The notes under the pieces: generated by a model
Database searches by the model: none
Told to the model about the DNA's origin: nothing
The model's input: the letters and a program-made list of their open reading frames with translations, nothing else
Shown: positions 47,620 through 55,830 of the stretch, piece after piece
How positions within the stretch are numbered: position 1 is the stretch's first letter
Layout of the letters: each line of letters opens with the position of its first letter
Position numbers and translations under genes: made by a program
Assembly (NCBI GenBank): GCA_963732405.1
Contig: CAVSZG010000001.1
Location: forward strand, 1,426,001-1,490,000
Reading direction: 5' to 3'
Source of the DNA: JAUIAI01 sp963732405
Lineage (GTDB): Bacteria; Pseudomonadota; Gammaproteobacteria; Burkholderiales; Burkholderiaceae_E
Length of the DNA: 64,000 nt

Positions 47620-47792
47620 CGGGCGGGTCTCCTGTCGTCGTGTCGGTACGGGTGCGGGTATCCGCGCGCCGCCCAGTCATGTCGCCATCCGGCGCTGCTC
47701 ATCATGATGAGGCAGGCAGCCAGTCGGACGCAACCGGCCGCGGGCTGGTCATTGCCAGCAGGCAGCCGCTGTCACAGGGCCACAAGACAACA

Positions 47793-47814
47793 AAGCCCCA
47801 GCGGGCTGGGGCTT
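47793..47814 (-). terminator. intrinsic terminator downstream of tRNA-Pro
   Basis: A 9-bp stem (47793-47801 with 47806-47814) with a 4-base loop lies 44 bases beyond the tRNA 3' end on the minus strand. On that strand it is followed by a T-rich stretch (TTTGTTGTCTTG). It probably ends the ispB-tRNA-Pro transcript. The remaining bases to the rraA-like start hold no recognisable gene. Confidence 0.75.
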
Positions 47815-47857
47815 CGGCGGCAATGATGGTCACGGCACTCATGACCGGTGAAATTCC

Positions 47858-47934
47858 TGGTCGGGGTGAGAGGATTCGAACCTCCGGCCTCTACGTCCCG
47901 AACGTAGCGCTCTACCAGGCTAAGCTACACCCCG
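47858..47934 (-). tRNA. tRNA-Pro (anticodon CGG), CCA encoded
   Basis: A 77-base cloverleaf on the minus strand begins CGGGGTGTAGC and ends in an encoded CCA. The acceptor stem CGGGGTG pairs with CACCCCG. The anticodon stem-loop is CTACG-TTCGGGA-CGTAG, giving anticodon CGG for CCG codons. The T-arm GGAGGTTCGAATCCTCT is canonical. It lies 33 bases downstream of ispB on the same strand and may be processed from the ispB transcript. Confidence 0.97.
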
Positions 47935-47966
47935 ACACCCGATTCACTGGCGTTGACCAGCACGCT

Positions 47967-48950
47967 TCAGCGGTCCCGCTCGATCGAGTAAGCCGTAAAG
48001 TATATCAGGGCATCATGGTAGTTTGCGGCAGTCTCGGGCATCCGGATCTGTTCAACCTGATCGCGGGCCAGTCCGGCCTCACGGGCGGCGCAGGCGCGGG
48101 CATAGTCCAGCGCGCCGGTGCGGCGGATGGCGGCCATCACGGGTTCGAACTGATCGGCCGACCCGTTCACGATGGCTTCGCGCACCAGATCGCGTTCGGC
48201 GGCCGTGCCATGCGCCATCACATGGATGAGCGGCAGGGTCGGCTTGCCTTCGCGCAGATCGTCGCCGACGCTCTTGCCGATGTCGGCCTGCTCGCCCGAA
48301 TAATCGAGTACGTCATCGATGATCTGAAAGGCCGTGCCCAGATGCCGGCCATAGGCGGCGGCCGCTTCTTCGCAAGGCGGCAAGGCGTCGCACAGAATGG
48401 CACCCAGACGGGCGGCGGCCTCGAACAGCTTGGCCGTCTTGTAGCGGATCACCTGCATGTACCGGGCTTCATCGACATCCGGGTCATTGCAGTTGATGAG
48501 TTGCAACACCTCGCCCTCGGCGATGACATTGGTGGCATCGGCCAGAACCTTCATGACCCGCATCCGGTCCACGTCGACCATCATCTGGAAGGCCCGGGAA
48601 TAGAGGAAGTCGCCCACCAGCACCGATGCCGCATTGCCAAAGCGGGCATTGGCCGTGTCCCGGCCCCGGCGGATGGCCGATTCGTCGACCACGTCGTCAT
48701 GAAGCAGGGTCGCGGTGTGAATGAACTCGATCACCGCCGCGAGCTGGAAATGATTACGCTCGCCTCGATAGCCCAGGGCCCGGGCCAGCAACAGCAACAG
48801 GACAGGGCGCATCCGCTTGCCGCCCGCGCCCACGATGTAGTCGGCAATGGTGTTGACCAGGGCGACTTCCGAGCGAAGCTGGGTCCGGATCACCTGATCG
48901 ACTTCGGCCAGATCCGAGGCCAGCACCGGAAACAGTTCGGCCGGCTTCAA
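47967..48950 (-). CDS. ispB: polyprenyl diphosphate synthase (IspB-like)
   Basis: IspB is a trans-prenyltransferase that makes the ubiquinone side chain, octaprenyl in many relatives. The 327-residue protein has the first Asp-rich motif LLHDDVVDESAIRRG near residue 80 and the second QIIDDVLDYSGE near 205. The chain-length determinant upstream of the first motif is bulky-residue-poor, consistent with a long product. It diverges from rplU-rpmA-obgE, a conserved arrangement in Proteobacteria. Confidence 0.95.
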   Translation of the reverse strand: MKPAELFPVLASDLAEVDQVIRTQLRSEVALVNTIADYIVGAGGKRMRPVLLLLLARALGYRGERNHFQLAAVIEFIHTATLLHDDVVDESAIRRGRDTANARFGNAASVLVGDFLYSRAFQMMVDVDRMRVMKVLADATNVIAEGEVLQLINCNDPDVDEARYMQVIRYKTAKLFEAAARLGAILCDALPPCEEAAAAYGRHLGTAFQIIDDVLDYSGEQADIGKSVGDDLREGKPTLPLIHVMAHGTAAERDLVREAIVNGSADQFEPVMAAIRRTGALDYARACAAREAGLARDQVEQIRMPETAANYHDALIYFTAYSIERDR

Positions 48951-49279
48951 GAGAATGCCAGCCGGATGGATGAATGCCCTGGATGAGGGGCCGGCCTGGC
49001 GGATTTGGGCGATGAATTCATGGTGATTCCGATTCTAATGCAAGCGCCGGTTGCTACTCATCGAGTTTGAGCGATATAATCTTTGGTTCCCTTGATCCTG
49101 CCCAAAAAAATTGGGGTTGGTTTGGGGACGAGATTCTCCAGTCGAGCATCTCCGGTTGAGAATCGGCCACCATTAATGATCCAAGCTCTGGAAGCTGAGC
49201 AAATCAGGTCGGTCGAAAGCGAATTGAAGCGAGCCAATTGAAGCGCATCCAAGAAAGCGCGAACCATAAGAGGTTTTGA
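48951..49279. other. 329-base ispB-rplU intergenic region with a structured leader
   Basis: This divergent spacer holds promoters for ispB and rplU and a long rplU leader. It contains a 7-bp inverted repeat (49132-49138 with 49158-49164), a G-rich stretch with three G runs (49113-49127) and a direct repeat AATTGAAGCG (49222-49231 and 49236-49245). No gene is apparent. The structured leader may take part in autoregulation of the L21-L27 operon, but no known leader family is recognised. Confidence 0.5.
49051..49080 (+). promoter_or_regulatory. sigma70-type promoter for rplU-rpmA-obgE
   Basis: TTGCTA (49051-49056) and a perfect TATAAT (49075-49080) are separated by 18 bases. Transcription would start near 49087, giving a leader of about 190 bases before rplU. 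The perfect -10 box stands out in this GC-rich sequence. Confidence 0.7.
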
Positions 49280-50038
49280 ATGTACGCGGTGATAAAAACC
49301 GGCGGCAAGCAGTATCGTGTTGCCCCAGGTGAGAAGTTGAGAATCGAGCTGATCGCGTCGGACATCGGCGAGGTCGTGACACTGGATCAGGTGCTTGCGG
49401 TCGGTCATGGCGACCAGTCGCTGATCGGCGAGCCGATGGTCAGTGGCGCCCAGGTGTCGGCAACCGTGCTGAATCATGGCAAAGACAAGAAAGTGCGCAT
49501 CTTCAAGATGCGCCGGCGCAAGCACTATCGCAAGACCCAGGGTCACCGCCAGAACTTCACCGAGATTTTTGTCAGCCGGATTTCCTCGTCGCTTGGCACC
49601 GAAGAGGCCGATCCGGCCGAAGCGATGGCCTATGCGCAAATGCGCCGCGACCGACTGGCCATTGCCCAGGGCGAGGGCAAGGCGGCTCTGGCCGCGGGCT
49701 GGGAAGCGGCCCGGGGTGGCCGGGGCGCAGCAGCGGGCAGCGCCGGTTCCGCGGATGCGGGCAGCACGGCGTCCGGCGTCAGTGACGATGACCTCACCCA
49801 GATCGAAGGTATCGGCCCGAAAATTGCCGAATTGCTCAAAGCCGGCGGTATCCGTACCTGGTCGGCTCTCGCAGCAGCACCCGTTGAGCGCTTGCAGCAG
49901 ATTCTCTCCGATGCCGGTCCGACCTTCACCGGGCACAAGCCCGACACCTGGCCCGAGCAGGCAGCATTGGCGGCCAAGGGCGATTTCGAGGCTCTGCAAA
50001 AGCTCAAAGATGAACTCGACGGCGGTCGCCGCGTCTGA
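49280..50038 (+). CDS. rplU: 50S ribosomal protein L21 with C-terminal helix-hairpin-helix extension
   Basis: The first 103 residues are bL21: MYAVIKTGGKQYRVAPGEKL at the start and KMRRRKHYRKTQGHRQNFTE near residue 75. Canonical L21 ends there, but this protein runs to 252 residues. A linker rich in Ala/Gly (about residues 110-170) leads to a helix-hairpin-helix-like domain with LTQIEGIGPKIAELLKAGGI near residue 174. The end includes DTWPEQAALAAKGDFEALQK. From memory, similar extensions exist in Bacteroidota and some Alphaproteobacteria, but not usually in Betaproteobacteria. AGAGG lies 8 bases before the ATG. rpmA follows after 22 bases. Confidence 0.95.
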   Translation: MYAVIKTGGKQYRVAPGEKLRIELIASDIGEVVTLDQVLAVGHGDQSLIGEPMVSGAQVSATVLNHGKDKKVRIFKMRRRKHYRKTQGHRQNFTEIFVSRISSSLGTEEADPAEAMAYAQMRRDRLAIAQGEGKAALAAGWEAARGGRGAAAGSAGSADAGSTASGVSDDDLTQIEGIGPKIAELLKAGGIRTWSALAAAPVERLQQILSDAGPTFTGHKPDTWPEQAALAAKGDFEALQKLKDELDGGRRV

Positions 50039-50060
50039 TCGTTAACCGGAGAATTTCACC

Positions 50061-50315
50061 ATGGCACACAAAAAAGGCGGCGGTTCGACCCGTAATGGCC
50101 GCGATTCCAATCCCAAGATGCTCGGCGTCAAGGCCTATGGCGGTCAGACCGTATCGGCCGGTTCGATCATCGTTCGTCAGCGCGGCACCAAATATCATCC
50201 CGGTCTGAACGTGGGCATCGGCAAGGATCACACCTTGTATGCGCTCAAGGATGGACGGGTGAGCTTTGCGGTGAAAGGCCCGCTCAGGCGTCAACAGGTC
50301 AGCATCGAGGCTTGA
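50061..50315 (+). CDS. rpmA: 50S ribosomal protein L27
   Basis: L27 reaches the peptidyl-transferase centre of the 50S subunit. The 84-residue protein has the N-terminal AHKKGGGSTRNGRDS, GVKAYGGQTVSAGSIIVRQRG and KYHPGLNVGIGKDHTLYAL. There is no N-terminal cleavage extension of the Firmicutes type. CCGGAG precedes the ATG. It lies in the standard rplU-rpmA-obgE order. Confidence 0.97.
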   Translation: MAHKKGGGSTRNGRDSNPKMLGVKAYGGQTVSAGSIIVRQRGTKYHPGLNVGIGKDHTLYALKDGRVSFAVKGPLRRQQVSIEA

Positions 50316-50360
50316 GCCGGCAGACCGTGTTTTCTGCGGACTGCCGCGCGGACCGCGACC

Positions 50361-51461
50361 ATGAAGTTTTTCGACGAAGCCGATATCGAAGTGCTCGCCG
50401 GTAACGGCGGCAACGGCATCGTCGCGTTTCGTCGCGAAAAATTCATTCCCAAGGGCGGCCCCAGCGGTGGTGATGGCGGGCGAGGCGGCAGCGTGTATGC
50501 GCTGGCCGATCGGAACATCAATACCCTCATCGATTATCGTTATGCGCGTCGCCATCAGGCTCGCCATGGTGAACATGGCCGCGGCAATGATCAATATGGC
50601 GCGGCCGCCGATGATGTGGTGTTGCGCATGCCGGTGGGCACGGTGGTCACCGATGCCACCACTGGTGAGCAGATCGGTGACCTGACCACCCATGGTCAGC
50701 AACTCGTGCTCGCCCAGGGCGGGCGCGGGGGCATGGGCAATATTCATTTCAAGTCGAGTGTCAATCGCGCGCCGCGTCAGGCGACGCCGGGCACACCAGG
50801 TGAGCAGCGCCGACTCCATCTGGAATTGCGCGTGCTGGCCGACGTGGGCTTGCTGGGCATGCCCAACGCGGGCAAGTCCACCCTGATCAGCGCGGTCAGC
50901 AACGCTCGCCCCAAGATCGCCGATTATCCGTTCACCACGCTGCATCCGAATCTGGGCGTGGTCAGGGTCGGGCCGCAGCGTAGTTTTGTGCTGGCCGACG
51001 TGCCCGGCCTCATCGAAGGCGCAGCCGACGGCGCCGGTCTGGGGCACCAGTTCCTGCGTCACCTGCAGCGCACCAGCCTGCTGCTGCATCTGGTCGACAT
51101 GGCGCCGATCGATGAGTCGGTTGATCCGGCGGCCGATGCGCGCGCCATCGTGCGTGAACTCGCGGCCTTCGATCCGGAACTCGCCGCCCGCCCGCGCTGG
51201 CTGGTGTTGAACAAGATGGACATGATCGCACCCGATGAACGCGAGGCGAGGGTCGCGGCATTCCTCGAGGCCTATCGTGGATCCGGCGCCGGGTCGCTAA
51301 CGGTGGCCGATGCGGATGTCCACCGGGTCTCGGCACTGACCCGGGAAGGCTGTGAGGTGTTGTGCCAGAGCGTGCAAACCTGGCTGGACGCTCAGCGGGT
51401 GAATCCCGACGACGCCGATGATCAACAGGATGTGCGCTTTGCCGTCACCGGACAGTCCTGA
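50361..51461 (+). CDS. obgE: Obg family GTPase (ObgE/CgtA)
   Basis: ObgE is a ribosome-associated GTPase that acts in 50S maturation and stress control. The 366-residue protein has the Gly-rich Obg fold at residues 1-158 (EVLAGNGGNGIVAFRREKF, GPSGGDGGRGGSVY). The G domain has the P-loop LLGMPNAGKSTLISAVSNA near residue 168, DVPGLIEGAADGAGLG near 213 and NKMDM near 286. It overlaps the proB start by about 44 bases in another frame. Confidence 0.96.
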   Translation: MKFFDEADIEVLAGNGGNGIVAFRREKFIPKGGPSGGDGGRGGSVYALADRNINTLIDYRYARRHQARHGEHGRGNDQYGAAADDVVLRMPVGTVVTDATTGEQIGDLTTHGQQLVLAQGGRGGMGNIHFKSSVNRAPRQATPGTPGEQRRLHLELRVLADVGLLGMPNAGKSTLISAVSNARPKIADYPFTTLHPNLGVVRVGPQRSFVLADVPGLIEGAADGAGLGHQFLRHLQRTSLLLHLVDMAPIDESVDPAADARAIVRELAAFDPELAARPRWLVLNKMDMIAPDEREARVAAFLEAYRGSGAGSLTVADADVHRVSALTREGCEVLCQSVQTWLDAQRVNPDDADDQQDVRFAVTGQS

Positions 51462-52620
51462 AGACTTGCCGATCGAACCGGATCTGGACCAACGGGTGGC
51501 CGCCCGCCCCTTGCTGGCTGGTGCGCGGCGGGTGGTGATCAAGATCGGCTCCACGCTGGTCACGAATGAAGGGCGAGGGCTGGATCGTGAGGCGATTGGT
51601 GCCTGGGCCGGACAGATCGCCGGCCTTCGCCAGCGCGGCGTCGAGGTCGTGCTGGTGTCATCGGGCGCGATCGCCGAGGGCATGCTGCGCCTGGGCATTG
51701 CGCAGCGGCCGCGCGAGGTGCATGAATTGCAGGCTGCGGCAGCAGTCGGTCAGATGGGCCTGGCCCAGGTCTATGAATCGGGCTTCCGGGCCCATGGTCT
51801 GCAGACCGCGCAGATCCTGCTGACCCATGACGACCTGTCGGATCGCAAGCGGTATCTGAATGCGCGCTCGACCCTGCTGACCCTGCTCACGCTCGGGGTG
51901 GTGCCGATCGTGAATGAAAACGACACGGTCGTGACCGACGAGATCAAGTTCGGTGACAACGACACCCTGGGCTCGCTGGTGACCAATCTGGTCGAAGCCG
52001 AAGTGCTCGTGATCCTGACCGATCAGGAAGGTTTGTACACCGCCGATCCGCGCAAGAATGCGCAGGCCCTGTTGCTTGCGTCGGTGACGGCTGGCGATCC
52101 GCGTCTGGATGCGATGGCCGGCGACTCGGGAACCCAGTGGGGCCGGGGCGGCATGCAGACCAAGGTGTCGGCGGCACGGCGGGCGGCCAGCAGCGGTGCG
52201 CATACGATCATCGCCTCGGGACGGCAACCGGATCTGCTCATCCGCCTGAGTGATGGTGAACTCATCGGCACCCAGTTCATCTCGCGCACGCCGCGCCTGG
52301 CGGCCCGCAAGCAATGGCTGGCCGGACAGCTGCAGTTGCGTGGTGCCGTGGTGCTCGATGCGGGCGCCGAACGGGCGTTGATCGAGCAGGGCAAGAGCCT
52401 GCTGCCGATCGGCGTGACCGGCGTCGAGGGCGAGTTCGAACGCGGCGAGGTGGTCGCCTGCCGCAATTCCCAGGGTCGGGAAGTCGCCCGCGGCCTGGTC
52501 AACTATTCAAGCCATGAGACGCGGCGGATCCTGCGTACACCGTCGGCCCGGATCGTCGAGCGCCTGGGTTTTGTCGAGGAGCCCGAGTTGATCCATCGGA
52601 GCAACCTCGTGCTGCTCTGA
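51418..52620 (+). CDS. proB: glutamate 5-kinase (ProB)
   Basis: ProB phosphorylates glutamate in the first step of proline synthesis. The kinase core begins RRVVIKIGSTLVTNEG near residue 38. VVLVSSGAIAEGMLRLG lies near residue 78, and NENDTVVTDEIKFGDNDTLG near 165. A C-terminal PUA domain spans about residues 305-385 (VTGVEGEFERGEVVACRN). The start is ambiguous: ATG 51418 and ATG 51430 both lie inside obgE and neither has a clear ribosome site. The N-terminus is about 30 residues longer than the E. coli enzyme. Confidence 0.93.
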   Translation: MINRMCALPSPDSPEDLPIEPDLDQRVAARPLLAGARRVVIKIGSTLVTNEGRGLDREAIGAWAGQIAGLRQRGVEVVLVSSGAIAEGMLRLGIAQRPREVHELQAAAAVGQMGLAQVYESGFRAHGLQTAQILLTHDDLSDRKRYLNARSTLLTLLTLGVVPIVNENDTVVTDEIKFGDNDTLGSLVTNLVEAEVLVILTDQEGLYTADPRKNAQALLLASVTAGDPRLDAMAGDSGTQWGRGGMQTKVSAARRAASSGAHTIIASGRQPDLLIRLSDGELIGTQFISRTPRLAARKQWLAGQLQLRGAVVLDAGAERALIEQGKSLLPIGVTGVEGEFERGEVVACRNSQGREVARGLVNYSSHETRRILRTPSARIVERLGFVEEPELIHRSNLVLL

Positions 52621-52657
52621 GCCCGGCAGACTCTCCGCGGGCCAGACATTCAGTCGA

Positions 52658-53074
52658 TCAGGCGTAGTCGGGCTCCAGATCGCAGTCCAGGTCGTTGTCC
52701 AGCAGGAATTCGACGGGTCGGTCGTCGAAGTCATCATCGGCGTCCGACTCGTCATCATCCGACGCGCTGGCATGGAGTCGATCGGCTGAGCCGGATCGTT
52801 GCCCGGTGATGGCCATCGTGGCCTGCTCCAGGCCCGGCTCCTGCTCACCATCATCGGCCCCTTCGCCCATCCGGGTGCGCCTGGCCAGCTCGAGTGCATC
52901 ACGTCGTCGCGCTTCAGCCAGGGTCAGCATCTCGCGATGCTCGCAACAAAAGCGCACGCCGCTGGTCGCGTCCTGTTCCAGGCGTTCGGCTGCCGCGAGG
53001 GCCGCCTGACTGTCGATCAGAAAACTCAGGCCGTTGGCAGTGGGCGCATGGCGGGGCAGGTCTTGTCGCTTCAT
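52658..53074 (-). CDS. hypothetical protein with acidic C-terminus
   Basis: This 138-residue protein belongs to no family I recognise. The N-terminal half is mixed and includes GLSFLIDSQAALAAAERLEQ and a CCEHREMLTLAEARRRDALE helix with a Cys pair. The C-terminal 35 residues are strongly acidic (SDDDESDADDDFDDRPVEF and DCDLEPDYA), giving a very low expected pI at that end. It converges on proB. The 183 bases before its start, up to the DUF302 gene, hold no clear gene. Confidence 0.55.
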   Translation of the reverse strand: MKRQDLPRHAPTANGLSFLIDSQAALAAAERLEQDATSGVRFCCEHREMLTLAEARRRDALELARRTRMGEGADDGEQEPGLEQATMAITGQRSGSADRLHASASDDDESDADDDFDDRPVEFLLDNDLDCDLEPDYA

Positions 53075-53257
53075 CGCATCGGTTCCGTAGAGAGTGTCGA
53101 GGGTGTGTCAGGCCGCTCGACAATTCTCGGCATTCGACGTCCGGGCGCCGTGAATTCGATCACGTCACGACCGTCGGATCATCGCCGGCGCGTGATTTTC
53201 CTCACAATCGGCCCCAGTGGGCGTCAACCCGGCCGACCCCGGACCTGCCGGCGATGC

Positions 53258-53737
53258 TCAGGGCTTCAATGCCTCGGCGACCAGCCCGCGCACCACGGCA
53301 TCCACCTTGGCGACCGCCGGACAGGCCTGTGCCTCATGGCGCCTGGCCAGTACGGTGAGGTCGTTCACGCCGATCCAGACCTGCTGCTGTGCGTCCTGCC
53401 AGACCAGCGCCTTGAGCGGCAGATCGATGGCGAATGACTGACTGCACTGCATCAAGGGTGTGCCGCCCTGTGGATTGCCGAAGATCAGCAACTCGGTGGG
53501 ACGCAGGTCTGCGCCGATCTTTTTGGCGCCGCCTGCATGATTGATCCGCGCGAACACGGTCATGCCCTTGTCGGTCACCAGCTTCTCGAAGCGATTCATG
53601 GTGTCGGCAGCGTTGTGCGGACTCTGGGTGGCGATGAGTCCGTCAGCGGCCTGCGCGCCGCTCAAGGCGAAGACGGTCGTGAGGGCGAGGACGAGGGCGC
53701 GGGCGGTGCCGCCGCAATGGATTCGAAAGGGCGACAT
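53258..53737 (-). CDS. secreted DUF302 family protein
   Basis: This 159-residue protein has a signal peptide (ARALVLALTTVFALSGAQA) with an Ala-x-Ala site before DGLIATQSPH. The DUF302 core follows: FEKLVTDKGMTVFARINHAGG near residue 50, PTELLIFGNPQGGTPLMQ near 79 and LPLKALVWQDAQQQVWIGVND near 104. The family function is not established; members are periplasmic or membrane-linked. It diverges from a TonB-dependent receptor gene about 145 bases away. Confidence 0.88.
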   Translation of the reverse strand: MSPFRIHCGGTARALVLALTTVFALSGAQAADGLIATQSPHNAADTMNRFEKLVTDKGMTVFARINHAGGAKKIGADLRPTELLIFGNPQGGTPLMQCSQSFAIDLPLKALVWQDAQQQVWIGVNDLTVLARRHEAQACPAVAKVDAVVRGLVAEALKP

Positions 53738-53882
53738 GGTGTCTCCTGCAGGTTGGGGTTCAACAGAGTCCGATTCAGTATGCCAGCCTTACGCCTGGCG
53801 TCCCGGCCATGACCGGGTCGACTGATGGCTCTGTCATAATGATCCGGTGCGATCGCCGTCTCATCCTCCTGCCATCGCGCCG

Positions 53883-55796
53883 ATGGCTCAGCCCCGACGG
53901 CGATGGCCCTCGGCGTTGCTATTGCTCGGTCTGACAGGTGTGGGCCCGCCCGGCGAATCGGTCGCGCAATCGAGCCAGCCGACCTTCCAGATCGACGCAC
54001 TGGGTCGCGCTCAAGCGCAGACTCTCGAACCCGTTCTGGACACCACGACCCGCTCGTCGCAGGATCCTGTCCATCTGATCGCCGATGTCGACAGTCTGCC
54101 GCTGACCGGTTTGCGTCGCTCCGGCGTTTTGTCCCTGGCGGATCAGTTGGGCACGCTGCCGGGTATCGAACTGTCGGGAAACGGCGGCCCCGGCGCGAGC
54201 ACCGGCATTTTCCTGCGTGGCGCGAGTGCCGGCCAGACACTGACACTCATCGACGGGTTTCGCGTGTCGTCGGTGTCGCTGGGTCAACCGGTGTATGAAA
54301 GCCTGCCCTTCGGGCTGACTGAACGACTGCAGGTGCTGCGTGGACCGGCCTCCGGCCTCTATGGCGCCGATGCGATCGGCGGAGTGATCCAGTTGTTCAC
54401 GCCGATGGCCAGGCCAGGCCGGTCATTGAGCGGCGAGGCCGCACTGGGTACGGCAGGCACCCGCCTGCTCGGTGGCTCGGTGGCCGGTGGCAATGATTCG
54501 GTGACCGGTGGCATCGAACTGAACGACGATCGCAGCGATGGATTCGACGCACAGCGACCGGGCAGTGTCGGTCATGATGACGACGAGGATGGCTACCATC
54601 GTCGCGGCGTGCTCGTCCATGCCACGGCGCAATTATCGGCCGCCAGTCAGGTGCGCAGTGTGTTCCTGCGCAATGAGATCGACTCGGATGTCGATGACGG
54701 CGACTTTGCCGATGCACGGATGCTCAAGCGTACCGAACTCATCGGGCTGACCAGCGATACGGTGCTGGCCGATGCATCGCGACTCACGCTCAAGGCGGGT
54801 CGAACGACCGATTCAGTGGACAGCCGGTCACGGCTCGCGACTCTCATCGAAGGCACCCAGGATCAGTTCAGTGCGGCGCTGGTGCGGCCGGTGGCACCCG
54901 GTGTGCAGACCCGTCTGAGCTACGATCGACTCTCGCAGGATGTGATGGCGCAAGGCTATTCACCCGATGCCGAGTCGCGCACCACCTCCAGTCTGGGAAT
55001 TTCGCTGTCGGGTCGGGAAGGGCCGCACATCGTGCAGTTGAGTCTGCGCCGTGACCGGAGCAATCAATACGATGAACAGACCAACGGCACCTTTGCCTAT
55101 GGCTATGTGCTGGCCTCCGGCACGCGTCTGGGCGGCGCGTATGCCACCGGTTTTCGTGCGCCGGGTTTTAATGACCTGTACTTGCCGGGATATGGCCGTG
55201 CCGATCTGCGACCCGAAGAATCACGCAACCTGGAACTGGGCGCCTATTGGGATCAGCGAACGCCGACCCATCCGGCCGGCTGGCAGGGCAAGCTGGTCTT
55301 GTTCCGCCATCAGATCGATGACCTGATCGTGTTCTCGCCCGAGTGTCCGGATCCGGATCCGCAATATGCATCGGGTTGTGCCGACAATGTGAATCGGGCG
55401 CGTATCCAGGGCGTGTCCTTGTCGCTGGGCACGCGGACCGGCGCGCTCACCTGGTTGATCCATGCAGACTGGCTTGATCCGATTGACCAGACACTGGATA
55501 AGCGACTGGCGCGCCGGGCACGTCAGCAACTCGGCGCCACGGCGGCCTGGCAACGCGATGCCCTGACGATCTCGGCAAGCTTCAAGGCGGTTGGTGACCG
55601 GTACGATGACAGCTCGAACACCGTGCGTCTGGGCGGCTATGCCACGGCCAACCTCAGCGCGCACTATGCATTCGGTCCATCGTTCAAGGCCTTTATCAAC
55701 GTCGTGAATGTCGCCGATCGCGATTATTCGACGGCCGCCGGCTTTCGCTCACCGCCGCGCACCGTGCTGGTCGGTGTGCGCTACGACACGCCATGA
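53883..55796 (+). CDS. TonB-dependent outer-membrane receptor, BtuB-like
   Basis: This outer-membrane gated barrel probably imports cobalamin or a metal complex. ATG 53883 starts a signal peptide (RRRWPSALLLLGLTGVGPPG region); GTG 53847 would lengthen it. The plug domain has LADQLGTLPGIELSGNGGPG near residue 90, IFLRGASAGQTLTLIDGFRV and ERLQVLRGPASGLYGADAIG near 145. The barrel ends with NVADRDYSTAAGFRSPPRTV near the C-terminus, as in BtuB. No cobalamin riboswitch is seen in the short upstream region, so the ligand is uncertain. Confidence 0.88.
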   Translation: MAQPRRRWPSALLLLGLTGVGPPGESVAQSSQPTFQIDALGRAQAQTLEPVLDTTTRSSQDPVHLIADVDSLPLTGLRRSGVLSLADQLGTLPGIELSGNGGPGASTGIFLRGASAGQTLTLIDGFRVSSVSLGQPVYESLPFGLTERLQVLRGPASGLYGADAIGGVIQLFTPMARPGRSLSGEAALGTAGTRLLGGSVAGGNDSVTGGIELNDDRSDGFDAQRPGSVGHDDDEDGYHRRGVLVHATAQLSAASQVRSVFLRNEIDSDVDDGDFADARMLKRTELIGLTSDTVLADASRLTLKAGRTTDSVDSRSRLATLIEGTQDQFSAALVRPVAPGVQTRLSYDRLSQDVMAQGYSPDAESRTTSSLGISLSGREGPHIVQLSLRRDRSNQYDEQTNGTFAYGYVLASGTRLGGAYATGFRAPGFNDLYLPGYGRADLRPEESRNLELGAYWDQRTPTHPAGWQGKLVLFRHQIDDLIVFSPECPDPDPQYASGCADNVNRARIQGVSLSLGTRTGALTWLIHADWLDPIDQTLDKRLARRARQQLGATAAWQRDALTISASFKAVGDRYDDSSNTVRLGGYATANLSAHYAFGPSFKAFINVVNVADRDYSTAAGFRSPPRTVLVGVRYDTP

Positions 55797-55830
55797 TTCC
55801 TCAGCCTGCTGCGGGCTGGCTGGCCCGTTC

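Noticed and set aside
47858..47934. tRNA-Pro as an integration site for a mobile element covering the catabolic genes
   Set aside because: No integrase gene and no repeated tRNA 3' end were found on either side within the window.
49058..49999. A 313-codon minus-strand frame opposite rplU
   Set aside because: It lies antisense to L21 and its leader, starts inside the L21 extension and has no family features.
53738..53882. Cobalamin riboswitch before the BtuB-like receptor
   Set aside because: Only about 145 bases separate the receptor from the divergent DUF302 gene, and no conserved B12-box-like sequence is visible.
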